A stretch of DNA of 64,000 nt. Origin: Flaviaestuariibacter flavus. GTDB taxonomy: Bacteria; Bacteroidota; Bacteroidia; Chitinophagales; Chitinophagaceae. The position numbers were made by a program, and so were the translations under genes. Below, piece by piece: positions 32,001 to 41,036 of this stretch. Within the stretch, counting starts at the first letter, position 1, and every line of letters starts with the position of its first letter. Under the pieces are notes generated by a model. That model did not search any database. It was not told the DNA's origin and saw only the letters and a program-made list of their open reading frames with translations. Location: NCBI RefSeq assembly GCF_004337505.1, contig NZ_SJZI01000002.1, positions 352,379-416,378 of the forward strand, read 5' to 3'.

Positions 32001-35000
32001 ATGTACAAGTACGCAAGACCGTCCGCCATACTTATGTGCGGGCTACTACTTCAGCTGTCGGCCTTTGCCCAACAGCGAAGAATCACGGGCACTGTCCTTT
32101 CCGATGAGGACGGCAAGCCGATGCAGGGTGTTACGGTAACGAACCCTCAAACGAAAGCAACCGTTTTCACTGATGCCAGCGGCAAGTATACCATCGAGGT
32201 ACAGGCCGGCCAGCAACTGGTGTTTACTTCGGTCGGTTATGGCAACCGCTCGGTAACGGTAAGCGCCGACCAGTCGAATGTCAGCCTGCGCCTCACGCGC
32301 CGTGGCACCGAGCTGGACCAGGTGGTGGTGACCGCCCTCGGTATCACCCGCTCGAAGCGCTCACTGGGCTACGCCGCCAACGACGTTAAAGGCAGCGACC
32401 TCGCGCAAACGCAACGCGACAACTTTGTCAACTCCCTCGCCGGCCGCGTGCCGGGTGTTACCGTCAGCGGCACCAGCGGCATGCCGGGCTCGTCTACCTC
32501 CATCCAGCTGCGCGGTATCAACTCGCTCAGCGGCTCCAACCAGCCCCTCTTTGTGATCGACGGTCTGCCGGTAAACAACGAGACCTTCCAGGCCAACAAC
32601 ATGGTGTCACAGACGGAAAACCGGACGGTTGACTTCTCCAACCGGATCTCCGACCTGAACCCCAACGACATCGAAAGCCTCACGATCCTGAAAGGACCCG
32701 AAGCAGCCGCCCTTTATGGTATCGGTGCAGCCAACGGCGCGATCGTGATCACAACGAAAAAAGGCAAGTCGGGCCGCGCCTCGATCTCCTACGACTTCAC
32801 CTACGGCATCGAGAAGATCGACAACCTGCCCGAAGTGCCCCGTGTATACCAGCGCGGCGCCAACGGCGTGACCAGCTCCACCACCTTCGGTGCCTTCGGT
32901 CCGCGCTACCCGGAAGGAACGGTGTTCTACGACAACATGAACAATTTCTTCCGTACCGGTACGGTGCAGAAGCACAATATTTCGCTTGACGGCGGCGCCA
33001 ACGGTTATACCTACCGCCTGTCGGCCGGCTACAGCAGCCGCGAAGGTGTCGTTCCCACCACCAAGTACGACCGCTTCAACGTATCGCTTACGGGTACCGC
33101 ACAACTTTTCACGAAGCTGCGCGCCGAAACCAACCTCCAGTTCATCAACACGAAGAACACAAAGGTTTCGAAAGGTGCCAATAGCTTCTACCTGTCGCTG
33201 CTCACCTACCCCGCCGATGTGGAGATGGCGAACTATCTCAACCCGAACGGTACCCGTGCCAAGTTCACGACGACCGCCTCGGAGATCGAGAACCCCTTCT
33301 TCGACGTTAACAAGAACAAACTCGATGACCGCGGCAACCGCGTGATCTCGAACCTGAGCCTGATCTATGACATGTTCCCCTGGCTGTCGTTTACCGGCCG
33401 CCTCGGCATCGACGTCAGCAACAACGACTACCGCGTGTTCTACCACCCCGAATCGGCCCGCGCCGTGGGCACACAGGGTAGCCTCAACGTAGCCAACCAG
33501 GTAAACCGCGTAACCACCCTCACCTATTTCGGCGAGGCCCGCAAGAACTTCCTGGACAACCGGTTCAAGACGACCCTCCGTGTCGGTAGCGCCGTGTATG
33601 ATTACGACGACCGCACCTTCGCTACGTACGGCGAGCGCTTCCTCGACCCGGATTTCAACTCTATCAACAACGCCACCTACAATTCGGTACGCGGCAAGCA
33701 GACCTATACGCCGAAGCGTGTAGTAGGTGTGTTCGGCGACCTGACCATGAGCTACAACGACATGTTCTACATGACCGTTACAGGACGTAACGACTGGTCG
33801 TCGACGCTGCCGGTGAAGAACAACTCTTTCTTCTACCCCTCTGCCAGTGGTTCCTTCGTATTCACGGAGCTGATGAAGAACTCAAAGCTGACCAATGTGC
33901 TGACGATGGGACGCATCCGTGCTTCCATCGCGCAGGTTGGTAAGGACGCCCGCCCGTTTGCTACGACGGCTGCCCTCGAGCCCCAGCAAACCACCGGTGG
34001 CGGCTACGGCGCCATCTTTACCGCTCCCAACCCCGAGCTGCGTCCGGAGAAGGTAACTTCCCGCGAGATCGGCGCCGAGCTCCAATTCTTCAAGAACCGC
34101 CTCAGCCTCGACGTTGCGTACTACAAGAGCAAGAGCGTTGACCAGATCATCAATGACCTGCGTATCTCTTACGGCACCGGCTACATCCTGAAAGTGATCA
34201 ACGGCGGTGAGCTGGAGAACTGGGGTACCGAGATCCTGCTCCGTGGTACACCGATCCAGGGCAAGAACTTTACCTGGGAAGCGTCGATCAACTACACGAA
34301 GACCGACAGCCGCCTGACCCGTCTGCCGGAAGGCGTATCGGAGTTCTACAACTCGGATACCTGGCTGTTTAACAACGTTCGTAACGGTGCCCGCCTCGGT
34401 GGCCCGCTGACGACGCTGACGGCCCTGCAGGAGTACATGTACAACGATGCCGGCCAGCTACTCATCGATCCGACCTCGGGCCTGCCGCTGAAGCAATCCT
34501 TCGCCGTATGGCCGGTTGCCGGCGACCGTAACCCCGACTTCAAAATGGGTGTTTACAACAGCTTCTCCTACAAGCGCCTCAACCTGAACTTCCTGATCGA
34601 TATCAAGAAGGGCGGAGATGTGTTCAACGCTACCGGTGCCTATATGTACAACCTCGGCCTGCACCCCCTCGCCGTGGCCAACCGCGAGCAGCCCTTGGTG
34701 TTCACCGGCGTACTGCGCGACGGCCTCGAGAACACCAAGAACCCGACGCCGAACAACATCGTGATCAACCCTTACTACAACAACACGTTCTACACTTCGT
34801 CGGTGATCGACCAGGAGTTTATCGAGCGCGACGTTAACTGGGTGCGTCTGCGTGACATCACGCTCAGCTATCGCCTGCCCGAGCGCATCCTCGGCTTCAC
34901 CAAGGTGATCAAGTCGGCCTCGATCGGCGTAACCGCTACCGACCTGTTCATGTTCACCAACTACACCGGCGGCGACCCGGGCGTGAACGGCACCACCGTA

Positions 35001-35090
35001 GCTACGGGTGGCAGCGGCTCCATGGGTATCGACTTCGGTAACCTGCCCGTTCCCAAGACGTTCAACTTCAATGTGCGTGTAGGCTTCTAA
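32001..35090 (+). CDS. SusC/RagA family TonB-linked outer-membrane protein
   Basis: 1029 residues. Signal peptide to about residue 24 (LLLQLSAFAQ), CarboxypepD_reg-like domain 28-105 (RRITGTVLSDEDGKPMQGVTV to VFTSVGYGNRS), TonB box-like ELDQVVVTALG, plug domain with RVPGVTVSGTSG, QLRGINSL, PLFVIDGLPVNNETF and AALYGIGAANGAIVITTKKGKSGRASISY, and a barrel ending FNFNVRVGF. It imports glycans, peptides or other oligomers with the SusD partner directly downstream. No glycoside hydrolase lies near, so the ligand is unknown. Confidence 0.95.
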   Translation: MYKYARPSAILMCGLLLQLSAFAQQRRITGTVLSDEDGKPMQGVTVTNPQTKATVFTDASGKYTIEVQAGQQLVFTSVGYGNRSVTVSADQSNVSLRLTRRGTELDQVVVTALGITRSKRSLGYAANDVKGSDLAQTQRDNFVNSLAGRVPGVTVSGTSGMPGSSTSIQLRGINSLSGSNQPLFVIDGLPVNNETFQANNMVSQTENRTVDFSNRISDLNPNDIESLTILKGPEAAALYGIGAANGAIVITTKKGKSGRASISYDFTYGIEKIDNLPEVPRVYQRGANGVTSSTTFGAFGPRYPEGTVFYDNMNNFFRTGTVQKHNISLDGGANGYTYRLSAGYSSREGVVPTTKYDRFNVSLTGTAQLFTKLRAETNLQFINTKNTKVSKGANSFYLSLLTYPADVEMANYLNPNGTRAKFTTTASEIENPFFDVNKNKLDDRGNRVISNLSLIYDMFPWLSFTGRLGIDVSNNDYRVFYHPESARAVGTQGSLNVANQVNRVTTLTYFGEARKNFLDNRFKTTLRVGSAVYDYDDRTFATYGERFLDPDFNSINNATYNSVRGKQTYTPKRVVGVFGDLTMSYNDMFYMTVTGRNDWSSTLPVKNNSFFYPSASGSFVFTELMKNSKLTNVLTMGRIRASIAQVGKDARPFATTAALEPQQTTGGGYGAIFTAPNPELRPEKVTSREIGAELQFFKNRLSLDVAYYKSKSVDQIINDLRISYGTGYILKVINGGELENWGTEILLRGTPIQGKNFTWEASINYTKTDSRLTRLPEGVSEFYNSDTWLFNNVRNGARLGGPLTTLTALQEYMYNDAGQLLIDPTSGLPLKQSFAVWPVAGDRNPDFKMGVYNSFSYKRLNLNFLIDIKKGGDVFNATGAYMYNLGLHPLAVANREQPLVFTGVLRDGLENTKNPTPNNIVINPYYNNTFYTSSVIDQEFIERDVNWVRLRDITLSYRLPERILGFTKVIKSASIGVTATDLFMFTNYTGGDPGVNGTTVATGGSGSMGIDFGNLPVPKTFNFNVRVGF

Positions 35091-35109
35091 TCCAAACAAG
35101 AAAACAACA

Positions 35110-36705
35110 ATGAAAAAGTTATCCATCATACTGGCAGCAACCGTTCTTGTGGGCGCTACCAGCTGTAAAAAATACCTCGACGTCAACAACAACGTCAACA
35201 ACCCCGCCGCTGTAGACCCCGCCCTGTATCTCCCGACGATCGAGAGCAACTACGCGCTTGGTATCCAGTTCGACGCCCGCGCGCTCGGCACGATCGTTCA
35301 AAACTGGGCCAACTCCAGCACCGGCAACAGCTTTGCTCCTTTCGAGCGTCATGGCTACATCCCCGGCAGCGACGCCAGCGGCGACCTTTGGCGCAATGTG
35401 TATTGGAAGGGCGGCATGAACACTGTTGACATGATCAACATCGCCCGCGAGCAGAAGAAGTGGGATATCGCCGGCGCCGGCCTTGCCCTGCAGGCCTGGG
35501 GCTGGCAGATGCTCACCGACTACCATGGCGAGATCATTCTGAAGCAAGCCTTCGATCCGAACCGCAACACCTTCGACTACGACACCCAGGATACGGTTTA
35601 TGCAGTCGTAAAGCGCCTCTGCGAAGAGTCGATTACCTACCTCAACCGCAACTCCGATGGCGTAGGCACGCCGATCTTCGGCCGTTTCGATATCATGTAC
35701 CGCGGCAACGTGACGCGCTGGAAGCGCTTCGTTTACGGACTGATGGCGATCAACGAGCACCACCGGATCAAGAAGGCTGACTATAACGCGGCCGCTGTGA
35801 TTCGCTATGTCGATTCTTCCTTTACCGGCAACAACGACGACGCCCTTGTTCCGTTTGACGCTACCGGCTCCGCCGATGCCAACTTCTTCGGCACAACGCG
35901 CCAGAACCTGGCAAACTTCGGCCAGTCTGCCTTTATTGTACGCCTTATGGACGGTAGCCGCTTCAACGGGGCTATAGACCCGCGCCGCCCGATCATGCTG
36001 TCGGCTTCCACCGACGGTATCTACCGCGGACTTGCGCCTTACACCACACAGGCCTCCAACACGGCTACAACGGCTGTGCGCAGCCTCTGGGGCACCACGA
36101 TGGGTACGCTGCCTTCACCGGCCTCCAACCCCGGTAAATACCTGTACCAGGACCGCGCTCCCTTCCCGCTGATGACCTACCCGATGCTGCAGTTTATCAA
36201 GGCAGAAGCCGCCCTGAAAAACAATGATAACGCAACCGCCCTCGATGCCTATTCGAAAGGCGTCAAGGCCCACGTGGACTTCGTTGGCAACGGCGCTACC
36301 GGCACCGGCGCCACAACGCTGCAGGTTGCATTCCCCTTTATCACGGATCCCAACGTCGCCGTAAACTATACAGCCGCCAAGAATGCTTACCTGGCCGATA
36401 CTTCTGTAATCCCGACCGACGTCACCAAGATCAACATCAGCAAGATCATGCTGCAGAAGTACATCGCACTCTGGGGCTATGGATTCATCGAAACCTGGGT
36501 TGACCTGCGCAAGTTTGACTACAGCGCCGACCAGTTTCCGACCTTTGCGCTGCCCGCCTCCCTCTTTCCGGACAACGGCGGCAAGCCCGCCTACCGGATG
36601 CGCCCTCGCTATAACTCCGAGTATGCCTGGAACGTGGATGCGCTCACCCGCATCGGTGGATTCAACGCCGACTACCAGACATACAAAATGTGGATTCAGC
36701 AATAA
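35110..36705 (+). CDS. SusD/RagB-family nutrient-binding outer-membrane lipoprotein
   Basis: 531 residues. Signal peptide with lipobox VGATSC, mature start CKKYLDVNNNVNNPAAVDP, the SusD-like (second SusD family, PF12771-type) pattern with YLDVNxNPNxP. Alpha-helical TPR-like core with FIKAEAALKNNDNATALDAYSKGVKA. It forms the surface lid over the SusC channel. It starts 19 bp after SusC. Confidence 0.93.
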   Translation: MKKLSIILAATVLVGATSCKKYLDVNNNVNNPAAVDPALYLPTIESNYALGIQFDARALGTIVQNWANSSTGNSFAPFERHGYIPGSDASGDLWRNVYWKGGMNTVDMINIAREQKKWDIAGAGLALQAWGWQMLTDYHGEIILKQAFDPNRNTFDYDTQDTVYAVVKRLCEESITYLNRNSDGVGTPIFGRFDIMYRGNVTRWKRFVYGLMAINEHHRIKKADYNAAAVIRYVDSSFTGNNDDALVPFDATGSADANFFGTTRQNLANFGQSAFIVRLMDGSRFNGAIDPRRPIMLSASTDGIYRGLAPYTTQASNTATTAVRSLWGTTMGTLPSPASNPGKYLYQDRAPFPLMTYPMLQFIKAEAALKNNDNATALDAYSKGVKAHVDFVGNGATGTGATTLQVAFPFITDPNVAVNYTAAKNAYLADTSVIPTDVTKINISKIMLQKYIALWGYGFIETWVDLRKFDYSADQFPTFALPASLFPDNGGKPAYRMRPRYNSEYAWNVDALTRIGGFNADYQTYKMWIQQ

Positions 36706-36723
36706 ACAACCAGAAACATTATC

Positions 36724-37494
36724 ATGAAAAAGACAATATTCGGATTTGCATTCCTCGCCATGCTGGTTGTAGCCTGCAAGAAAGAAGCGACCATCACCGA
36801 GCGCTTCACCCCGGCCCCGGAAGGAAATGCCAACGTTAAGTTTCTCAATTTCGCCACCAATGCGCCGGCGCTCAACTTCTTCGTCAATGGCACCAAGGTG
36901 TCGGGCGCAGCAGCAGCCTCGAACGGTTCTGTTACCGGCATCTCCTACGGCAGCATCTTTCCGTCGACCGTGGCTTACGTGTCTGTTCCGGCCGGTTCGG
37001 TAAAGATTGACGGCACCGTGATCGAATCATCAACCGTAATGCCCGGAGCTGCACTGAGCTCCGCCACGCAAACCCTGGCACCGGGTAAGTTTTACACTTA
37101 CGCGCTGGTGGACACGTTCACACAGGCAAGCGGGGTCCTGATCGAGGATGACCTGAGCATTGATATGCCCACCAAGGCTTATGTGCGCATGGCCAACTTT
37201 GCCAGCGACAGCTCCGTGACGGTTACGATCACCAAGACCTCGCCTACCAACGAGTTCGCCTACACCCGCAACTTCACGGGTATCGCTCCCAAGACCGTGA
37301 CTTCGTTCGACACGGTTTCGGCCGGCGCCAGCCAGGTGTATACGGTGACCTACAAGCGGGTGAGCAACGGGGCTACGCTGGCGACGGCGAGCACCACCTT
37401 TACCCCGGCACGCGCGAAGAAGTATACCTTCTACCTCGCCGGCCAGACCCGCGCATCCACTACCCTGAAAAGCAGCTTCTACACGCACAACTAA
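36724..37494 (+). CDS. DUF4397 domain lipoprotein
   Basis: 256 residues. Lipobox LVVAC after MKKTIFGFAFLAM gives a lipoprotein. The DUF4397 core, NVKFLNFATNAPALNFFVNG at about residues 36-55, then YVSVPAGSVKIDGT and GKFYTYALVDT, is a beta-sandwich found on surface proteins. It follows the SusD gene after 18 bp and ends the operon with a terminator. It may be an accessory surface-exposed binding protein of the SusCD pair; inference. Confidence 0.85.
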   Translation: MKKTIFGFAFLAMLVVACKKEATITERFTPAPEGNANVKFLNFATNAPALNFFVNGTKVSGAAAASNGSVTGISYGSIFPSTVAYVSVPAGSVKIDGTVIESSTVMPGAALSSATQTLAPGKFYTYALVDTFTQASGVLIEDDLSIDMPTKAYVRMANFASDSSVTVTITKTSPTNEFAYTRNFTGIAPKTVTSFDTVSAGASQVYTVTYKRVSNGATLATASTTFTPARAKKYTFYLAGQTRASTTLKSSFYTHN

Positions 37495-37511
37495 GGCTAC
37501 TTTTCCAATAG

Positions 37512-37546
37512 CAAAAGGCTATCCCCCGGGATAGCCTTTTGTTTTT
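37512..37546 (+). terminator. Strong intrinsic terminator of the SusCD operon
   Basis: Arms caaaaggctatccc and gggatagccttttg followed by T5. Confidence 0.92.
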
Positions 37547-37756
37547 ACCGGCCATGAACAATAGTTGGAATAAAGCCACCGGCAGCTGGAAACCTCCTTC
37601 CGAGGCTTACCCCAAGCCCTGTTTCCGACCACCGGCAGGAATGCCTGAGGCAGCGGCGGAAGTGCCTGTTTGCCAACAATATCGGCACAATATTTCGGGG
37701 TGAAGGGTGGTGTTTTCCGGTGACTCTTTCGGCAACAGATGGAATGTCCAGCTGTT

Positions 37757-38311
37757 ATGAAAGTATTCATCAAAAATATGGTATGCACCCGCTGCAGACT
37801 TTTTGTGAAAGCGCAACTCGACGCACTCGGACTTGCCTATGACCAGGTGGAGATCGGGTACGCGGAGATCCGCGAACCGGTTACAACGGCACAGCTGGAC
37901 TCCCTGAACCACCGGTTGAAAACTGCTGGCCTTGAGCTGACCAATGGCGGAAACGGTGTGCTGCTGGACAAGATAAAAGCAGTGGTCATGGATGCCATTC
38001 AGCAGGCTGAACCACTGACCTTGAAATTTTCTGAATTTCTTTCCGGTCGACTGCATTATGATTATAATTACCTCTCCCACCTCTTCGCCGCATCGGAAGG
38101 CGTTACACTGGAGCATTACATGATTGACCGGAAAATTGAGCGGGTAAAATTCCTGCTCAGCCAGGAAAGACTTACGCTTACCGAAATTGCCTACCTCATG
38201 AATTACAGCAGCGTACAGCACCTGTCGGCACAGTTTAAAAAAGTAACCGGTATAACACCGTCACTATTTAAAAAGAAAAGTGCAGTGCGGCTAAAGCATG
38301 TTGAGGCATGA
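37757..38311 (+). CDS. Small AraC-type regulator with HMA-like N-terminus
   Basis: 184 residues from ATG 37757 (upstream start at 37739 adds MECPAV). The N-terminal 70 residues, MKVFIKNMVCTRCRLFVKAQL, have a CxxC like that of heavy-metal-associated domains and DQVEIGYAEI later. The C-terminal part is an AraC-type HTH: LSHLFAASEGVTLEHYMIDRKIERVKFLL and LTEIAYLMNYSSVQHLSAQFKKVTGITPSLFKK. Full-length AraC proteins usually have a larger sensory domain; here it is replaced by this short Cys-containing segment. Metal sensing is a hypothesis. Confidence 0.85.
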   Translation: MKVFIKNMVCTRCRLFVKAQLDALGLAYDQVEIGYAEIREPVTTAQLDSLNHRLKTAGLELTNGGNGVLLDKIKAVVMDAIQQAEPLTLKFSEFLSGRLHYDYNYLSHLFAASEGVTLEHYMIDRKIERVKFLLSQERLTLTEIAYLMNYSSVQHLSAQFKKVTGITPSLFKKKSAVRLKHVEA

Positions 38312-38455
38312 GCTGCCGTCTATAAATTCTATAATCTTTTGAATAAATCACGTAACGAAGCCGCAAGGAATTCAGCGCACCTTTATCGCCTGAACCAGCC
38401 GTCCAACAACGCGCCCGGCAAAAAAAAGCTGAACCGTCAACAAAACCAATAAAGC

Positions 38456-38629
38456 ATGAGCAACCTGAATACCGATCCGGCAAAAGCGCTTCCCACCAAT
38501 GGGGCGCAAGATCTTCCACCCCCTGTTTCCCCTGATTCAATGACAACATACAATAGGCAACCTGGGGCTCCGGCAAAAAGCAAAACCACAACCACCTTAA
38601 TCTGCAGCTATGAAAACTACTCAGCTTAG
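38456..38629 (+). CDS. Possible 57-residue peptide of unknown function
   Basis: ATG at 38456, stop TAG at 38627. The sequence is hydrophilic and rich in Pro, Asn, Thr (MSNLNTDPAKALPTNGAQDL, then a Pro-rich stretch and KSKTTTTLICSYENYSA). An upstream open stretch without an ATG (ending at about 38451 with GKKKLNRQQNQ) precedes it. It could be a decayed gene or a small peptide. Weakly supported. Confidence 0.25.
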   Translation: MSNLNTDPAKALPTNGAQDLPPPVSPDSMTTYNRQPGAPAKSKTTTTLICSYENYSA

Positions 38630-38934
38630 TAGTCACTGTGGTAGCACTTTTTAGCATGCAAATAGCCTCCGCTTAGAATTCGAAATGGACGAAGTGGACT
38701 TTGGGAACGGTAGTACCATTACTGGCGTCGCAGCGAGACCGTGCTAACTGTATATTCTTAACCAGAAACTTCAGCATCACGCGTTACCAGAACGCGCGAG
38801 TCGTAATTGGCGCGACTTCAGCCGGTTACTGCAACCAAGCGCCTGAAGTTTTTGTTCAGCCACGATGCAAGCCGGGATTGACGTCCCGGCTTCGTCGCTT
38901 CCTGCAGGGATCATGCGCAAAAAAAAGTCCGTGA
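38610..38934 (+). pseudogene. Likely pseudogene of a small exported protein
   Basis: ATG at 38610 starts MKTTQLS; a +1 shift near 38629 then reads VVTVVALFSMQIASA, together a normal signal peptide. An in-frame TAG at 38674 replaces what looks like the Gln after the Ala-rich cleavage site, followed by NSKWTKWTLGTVVPLLASQ and an open frame to 38934. One frameshift plus one stop explain the loss. The mature sequence was not recognised. Confidence 0.4.
38871..38890. terminator. Hairpin, possible terminator
   Basis: gccggga/tcccggc around ttgacg. No T-run follows. Confidence 0.4.
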
Positions 38935-38956
38935 CTTACGTCACGGACTTTTTTTG
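38919..38956. terminator. Strong bidirectional terminator next to tRNA-Pro(CGG)
   Basis: Arms aaaaaagtccgtga and tcacggactttttt around cttacg. It ends the tRNA transcript on the minus strand and any plus-strand reading. Confidence 0.9.
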
Positions 38957-38960
38957 TTTG

Positions 38961-39034
38961 TCGGGATGACTGGATTCGAACCAGCGGCCTCTTCGTCCCG
39001 AACGAAGCGCGCTACCGGGCTGCGCTACATCCCG
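38961..39034 (-). tRNA. tRNA-Pro, anticodon CGG
   Basis: 74 nt on the minus strand. Acceptor cgggatg/catcccg, D stem gcgc, anticodon stem cttcg/cgaag with loop ttcggga (anticodon CGG), T arm ctggttcgaatccag. CCA not encoded. A TTATTTTG-type box lies at 39114-39121 on the minus strand. Confidence 0.93.
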
Positions 39035-39238
39035 ATCGATGATCTCCGCCGAAGCGGGTCTCACCCCGGCCCTGCTGGCGACACGTGCGTTGCAGAAACC
39101 GGTTTCGGAGGTGCAAAATAAAGGAATTCAACACACTATTCCATATTTTTTTAACCTTTTCCTTTCCCTTCGTTTTCACTGCCTCCGGTTGTGTACAAAC
39201 TTCAAGAGCGAAGCGAAACAACTGCGCGCGCCAATCGG

Positions 39239-39246
39239 TACCTTCG
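39239..39246 (+). promoter_or_regulatory. -7-like promoter element TACCTTCG
   Basis: One mismatch from TAnnTTTG, 7 nt before the ATG of the dihydroorotase-like gene. Confidence 0.35.
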
Positions 39247-39253
39247 CCCCGTC

Positions 39254-40522
39254 ATGAACCTGCTCCTTCGCCGGGCGACGATCGTCGATCCCGCTTCTCA
39301 CCTGCACGGGCAAATTGCCGACATCGCCATTCGCGACGGCATCATTCATCAGATCGCTACCGGCATCGACCCGGCCGGTTATGAAGTAACCGACGCAGAC
39401 GGGCTGTGCGCGAGCCCTGGCTTCGTCGACCTGTTTGCGCAGTTCTGCGACCCGGGTGAAGAGCACCGCGAATCCCTGCAGAGCGGGGCAGCAGCGGCAG
39501 CCGCAGGTGGCTATACCGATGTGCTGCTGGTGCCCAATACCAATCCCTGCGTGTACAACAAATCAACCGTGGAATACATCCGGCGCAGCGGTGAAAACGG
39601 GCCGGTTAACCTTCATCCCATCGGCGCTCTTACCCGCAACACCGAAGGAAAAGAGCTGGCCGAGCTTTATGACATGGCCGCCAGCGGCGCCAAAGCATTT
39701 TCGGATGGACTCAAACCGATCCAGTCGGGCGGCCTGCTCCTCAAGGCCCTTCAATACATTTTGGCGATCGATGGCGTTATCATTCAGTTGCCCGACGACC
39801 GTTCGTTCAACCCGGGCGGACTGATGCATGAAGGCGTGGTTTCCACCCGGCTCGGGCTTCCCGGCCGCCCTGCCCTTGCCGAAGAGCTGATGGTGGCCCG
39901 CGACATCGAGCTGCTTCGCTATACCGGCGCCCGCCTGCACCTTACCGGCATATCCTGCGCGGGCTCCGTCAGCCGCATCCGCGCCGCCAAAGCCGAAGGC
40001 CTGCGGGTGACCTGCTCCGTGACGCCGCTGCACCTGCTTTTCACCGATGATGACCTGGCCGGCTACGACACCAACCTGAAGCTGGCCCCGCCCCTGCGCA
40101 CCGCTGCCGACCGGGAAGCGTTGCGTGCTGCCGTTATCGACGGTACCGTCGATTGCATCGCAAGCCATCACCTGCCGCAAGACAGCGACCACAAAGTGGT
40201 GGAGTTTGAATACGCTGCCAACGGGGCGCTGGGACTGCAAACCGCTTATGCCGCCGTTGCCAAGGCAATGCCGGAACTGGCGCCGGATATGCTGGCAGCC
40301 CTCTTCGGCGCTAACGCGCGTCGCATCTTCGGCCTCGACGATGCGACGATCCGCGAAGGAAGCCCCGCGACGATCACGCTGCATGCCCCGCAGACTCCCT
40401 GGACCTTCACAGAAACACAGAACCGGAGCCGCAGCGCCAACTCGCCGTTTTTCGGCAAAGCCTTTACCGCACGCATTGGCGGCATTATTCACCGGGGCGG
40501 CTTATTTTTGAACACTTTTTAA
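39254..40522 (+). CDS. Dihydroorotase-like amidohydrolase lacking the HxH motif
   Basis: 422 residues from ATG 39254. The amidohydrolase barrel matches dihydroorotases (VPNTNPCVYNKSTVEY, SGAKAFSDGLKPIQSGGLLLKAL, ISCAGSVSRIRAAKAEGLRVTCSVTPLHL, FGLDDATIREGSPATITL). The normal DxHxH metal motif is replaced by DLFAQFCDPGEEHRE and the later TDHAPH by SHHLPQDSDHK. It therefore probably does not bind metals like PyrC, and may be an inactive partner of aspartate carbamoyltransferase (as known for some bacterial pDHOs). The enzymatic role is uncertain. It heads the run with DUF4199 and glycosyltransferases. Confidence 0.85.
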   Translation: MNLLLRRATIVDPASHLHGQIADIAIRDGIIHQIATGIDPAGYEVTDADGLCASPGFVDLFAQFCDPGEEHRESLQSGAAAAAAGGYTDVLLVPNTNPCVYNKSTVEYIRRSGENGPVNLHPIGALTRNTEGKELAELYDMAASGAKAFSDGLKPIQSGGLLLKALQYILAIDGVIIQLPDDRSFNPGGLMHEGVVSTRLGLPGRPALAEELMVARDIELLRYTGARLHLTGISCAGSVSRIRAAKAEGLRVTCSVTPLHLLFTDDDLAGYDTNLKLAPPLRTAADREALRAAVIDGTVDCIASHHLPQDSDHKVVEFEYAANGALGLQTAYAAVAKAMPELAPDMLAALFGANARRIFGLDDATIREGSPATITLHAPQTPWTFTETQNRSRSANSPFFGKAFTARIGGIIHRGGLFLNTF

Positions 40523-40529
40523 ACTGCTT

Positions 40530-41033
40530 ATGGAGGCGACCAAAAAAAATGCACACCTGCGGCCGGCACTGCTGATCGCAGTGGTAATGCTCGGCATCCA
40601 CACCTGGATCCACACCCGGGGCCTCGGCCTCAACCCGTCGATGCTGCTGGCAGCGACACTGCCCATGGTCATCGGCATCTTTTACAATACCTGGCAGCAT
40701 GCCCGCGTTACACCCGGCAGCACCTTCGGCACCAACTTCGCCTATGGCTTCCGCATCGCCAGCGTCATCACGGTCATCATGGTGCTGTTCGTGGTGATCT
40801 TTTTCAAGGCGTTCCCGGGCTATAAAGACCACCTTGTAGAAGCGCTCCAGCGTTCGGTTGACCGCAGGAGTTCGGGCATGGACGATGAGGCGGTGAGCAA
40901 GGCCATCCAGGACTGGGACCAACACTTTACACAGCGTATCGTTACTATTTATATTTTCCTCCACCTCGTTACCGGCGCGGTAGCTGCCGCACTGGCTGCG
41001 CTGGTGAGTACCCGCAAAACAAAAACGGACTAA
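40530..41033 (+). CDS. DUF4199 membrane protein
   Basis: 167 residues with four hydrophobic helices: LLIAVVMLGIHTWIH (about residues 13-27), MLLAATLPMVIGIFYNTW (38-55), FGTNFAYGFRIASVITVIMVLFVVIFF (66-92) and IVTIYIFLHLVTGAVAAALAALV (about 137-159). The GxxFRIAxVIT pattern is typical of DUF4199 in Bacteroidota. Starts 7 bp after the previous gene and 3 bp before the GT2 gene. Function unknown. Confidence 0.85.
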   Translation: MEATKKNAHLRPALLIAVVMLGIHTWIHTRGLGLNPSMLLAATLPMVIGIFYNTWQHARVTPGSTFGTNFAYGFRIASVITVIMVLFVVIFFKAFPGYKDHLVEALQRSVDRRSSGMDDEAVSKAIQDWDQHFTQRIVTIYIFLHLVTGAVAAALAALVSTRKTKTD

Positions 41034-41036
41034 TTC

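Noticed and set aside
32001-37494. Complete polysaccharide utilisation locus
   Set aside because: Only SusC, SusD and a DUF4397 lipoprotein are present; no glycoside hydrolase, lyase or sensor was found within the window.
38268-38657. 129-codon minus-strand frame near the AraC gene
   Set aside because: Cys/Trp-rich without a domain, overlapping the AraC 3' end and the decayed region; probably a chance frame.
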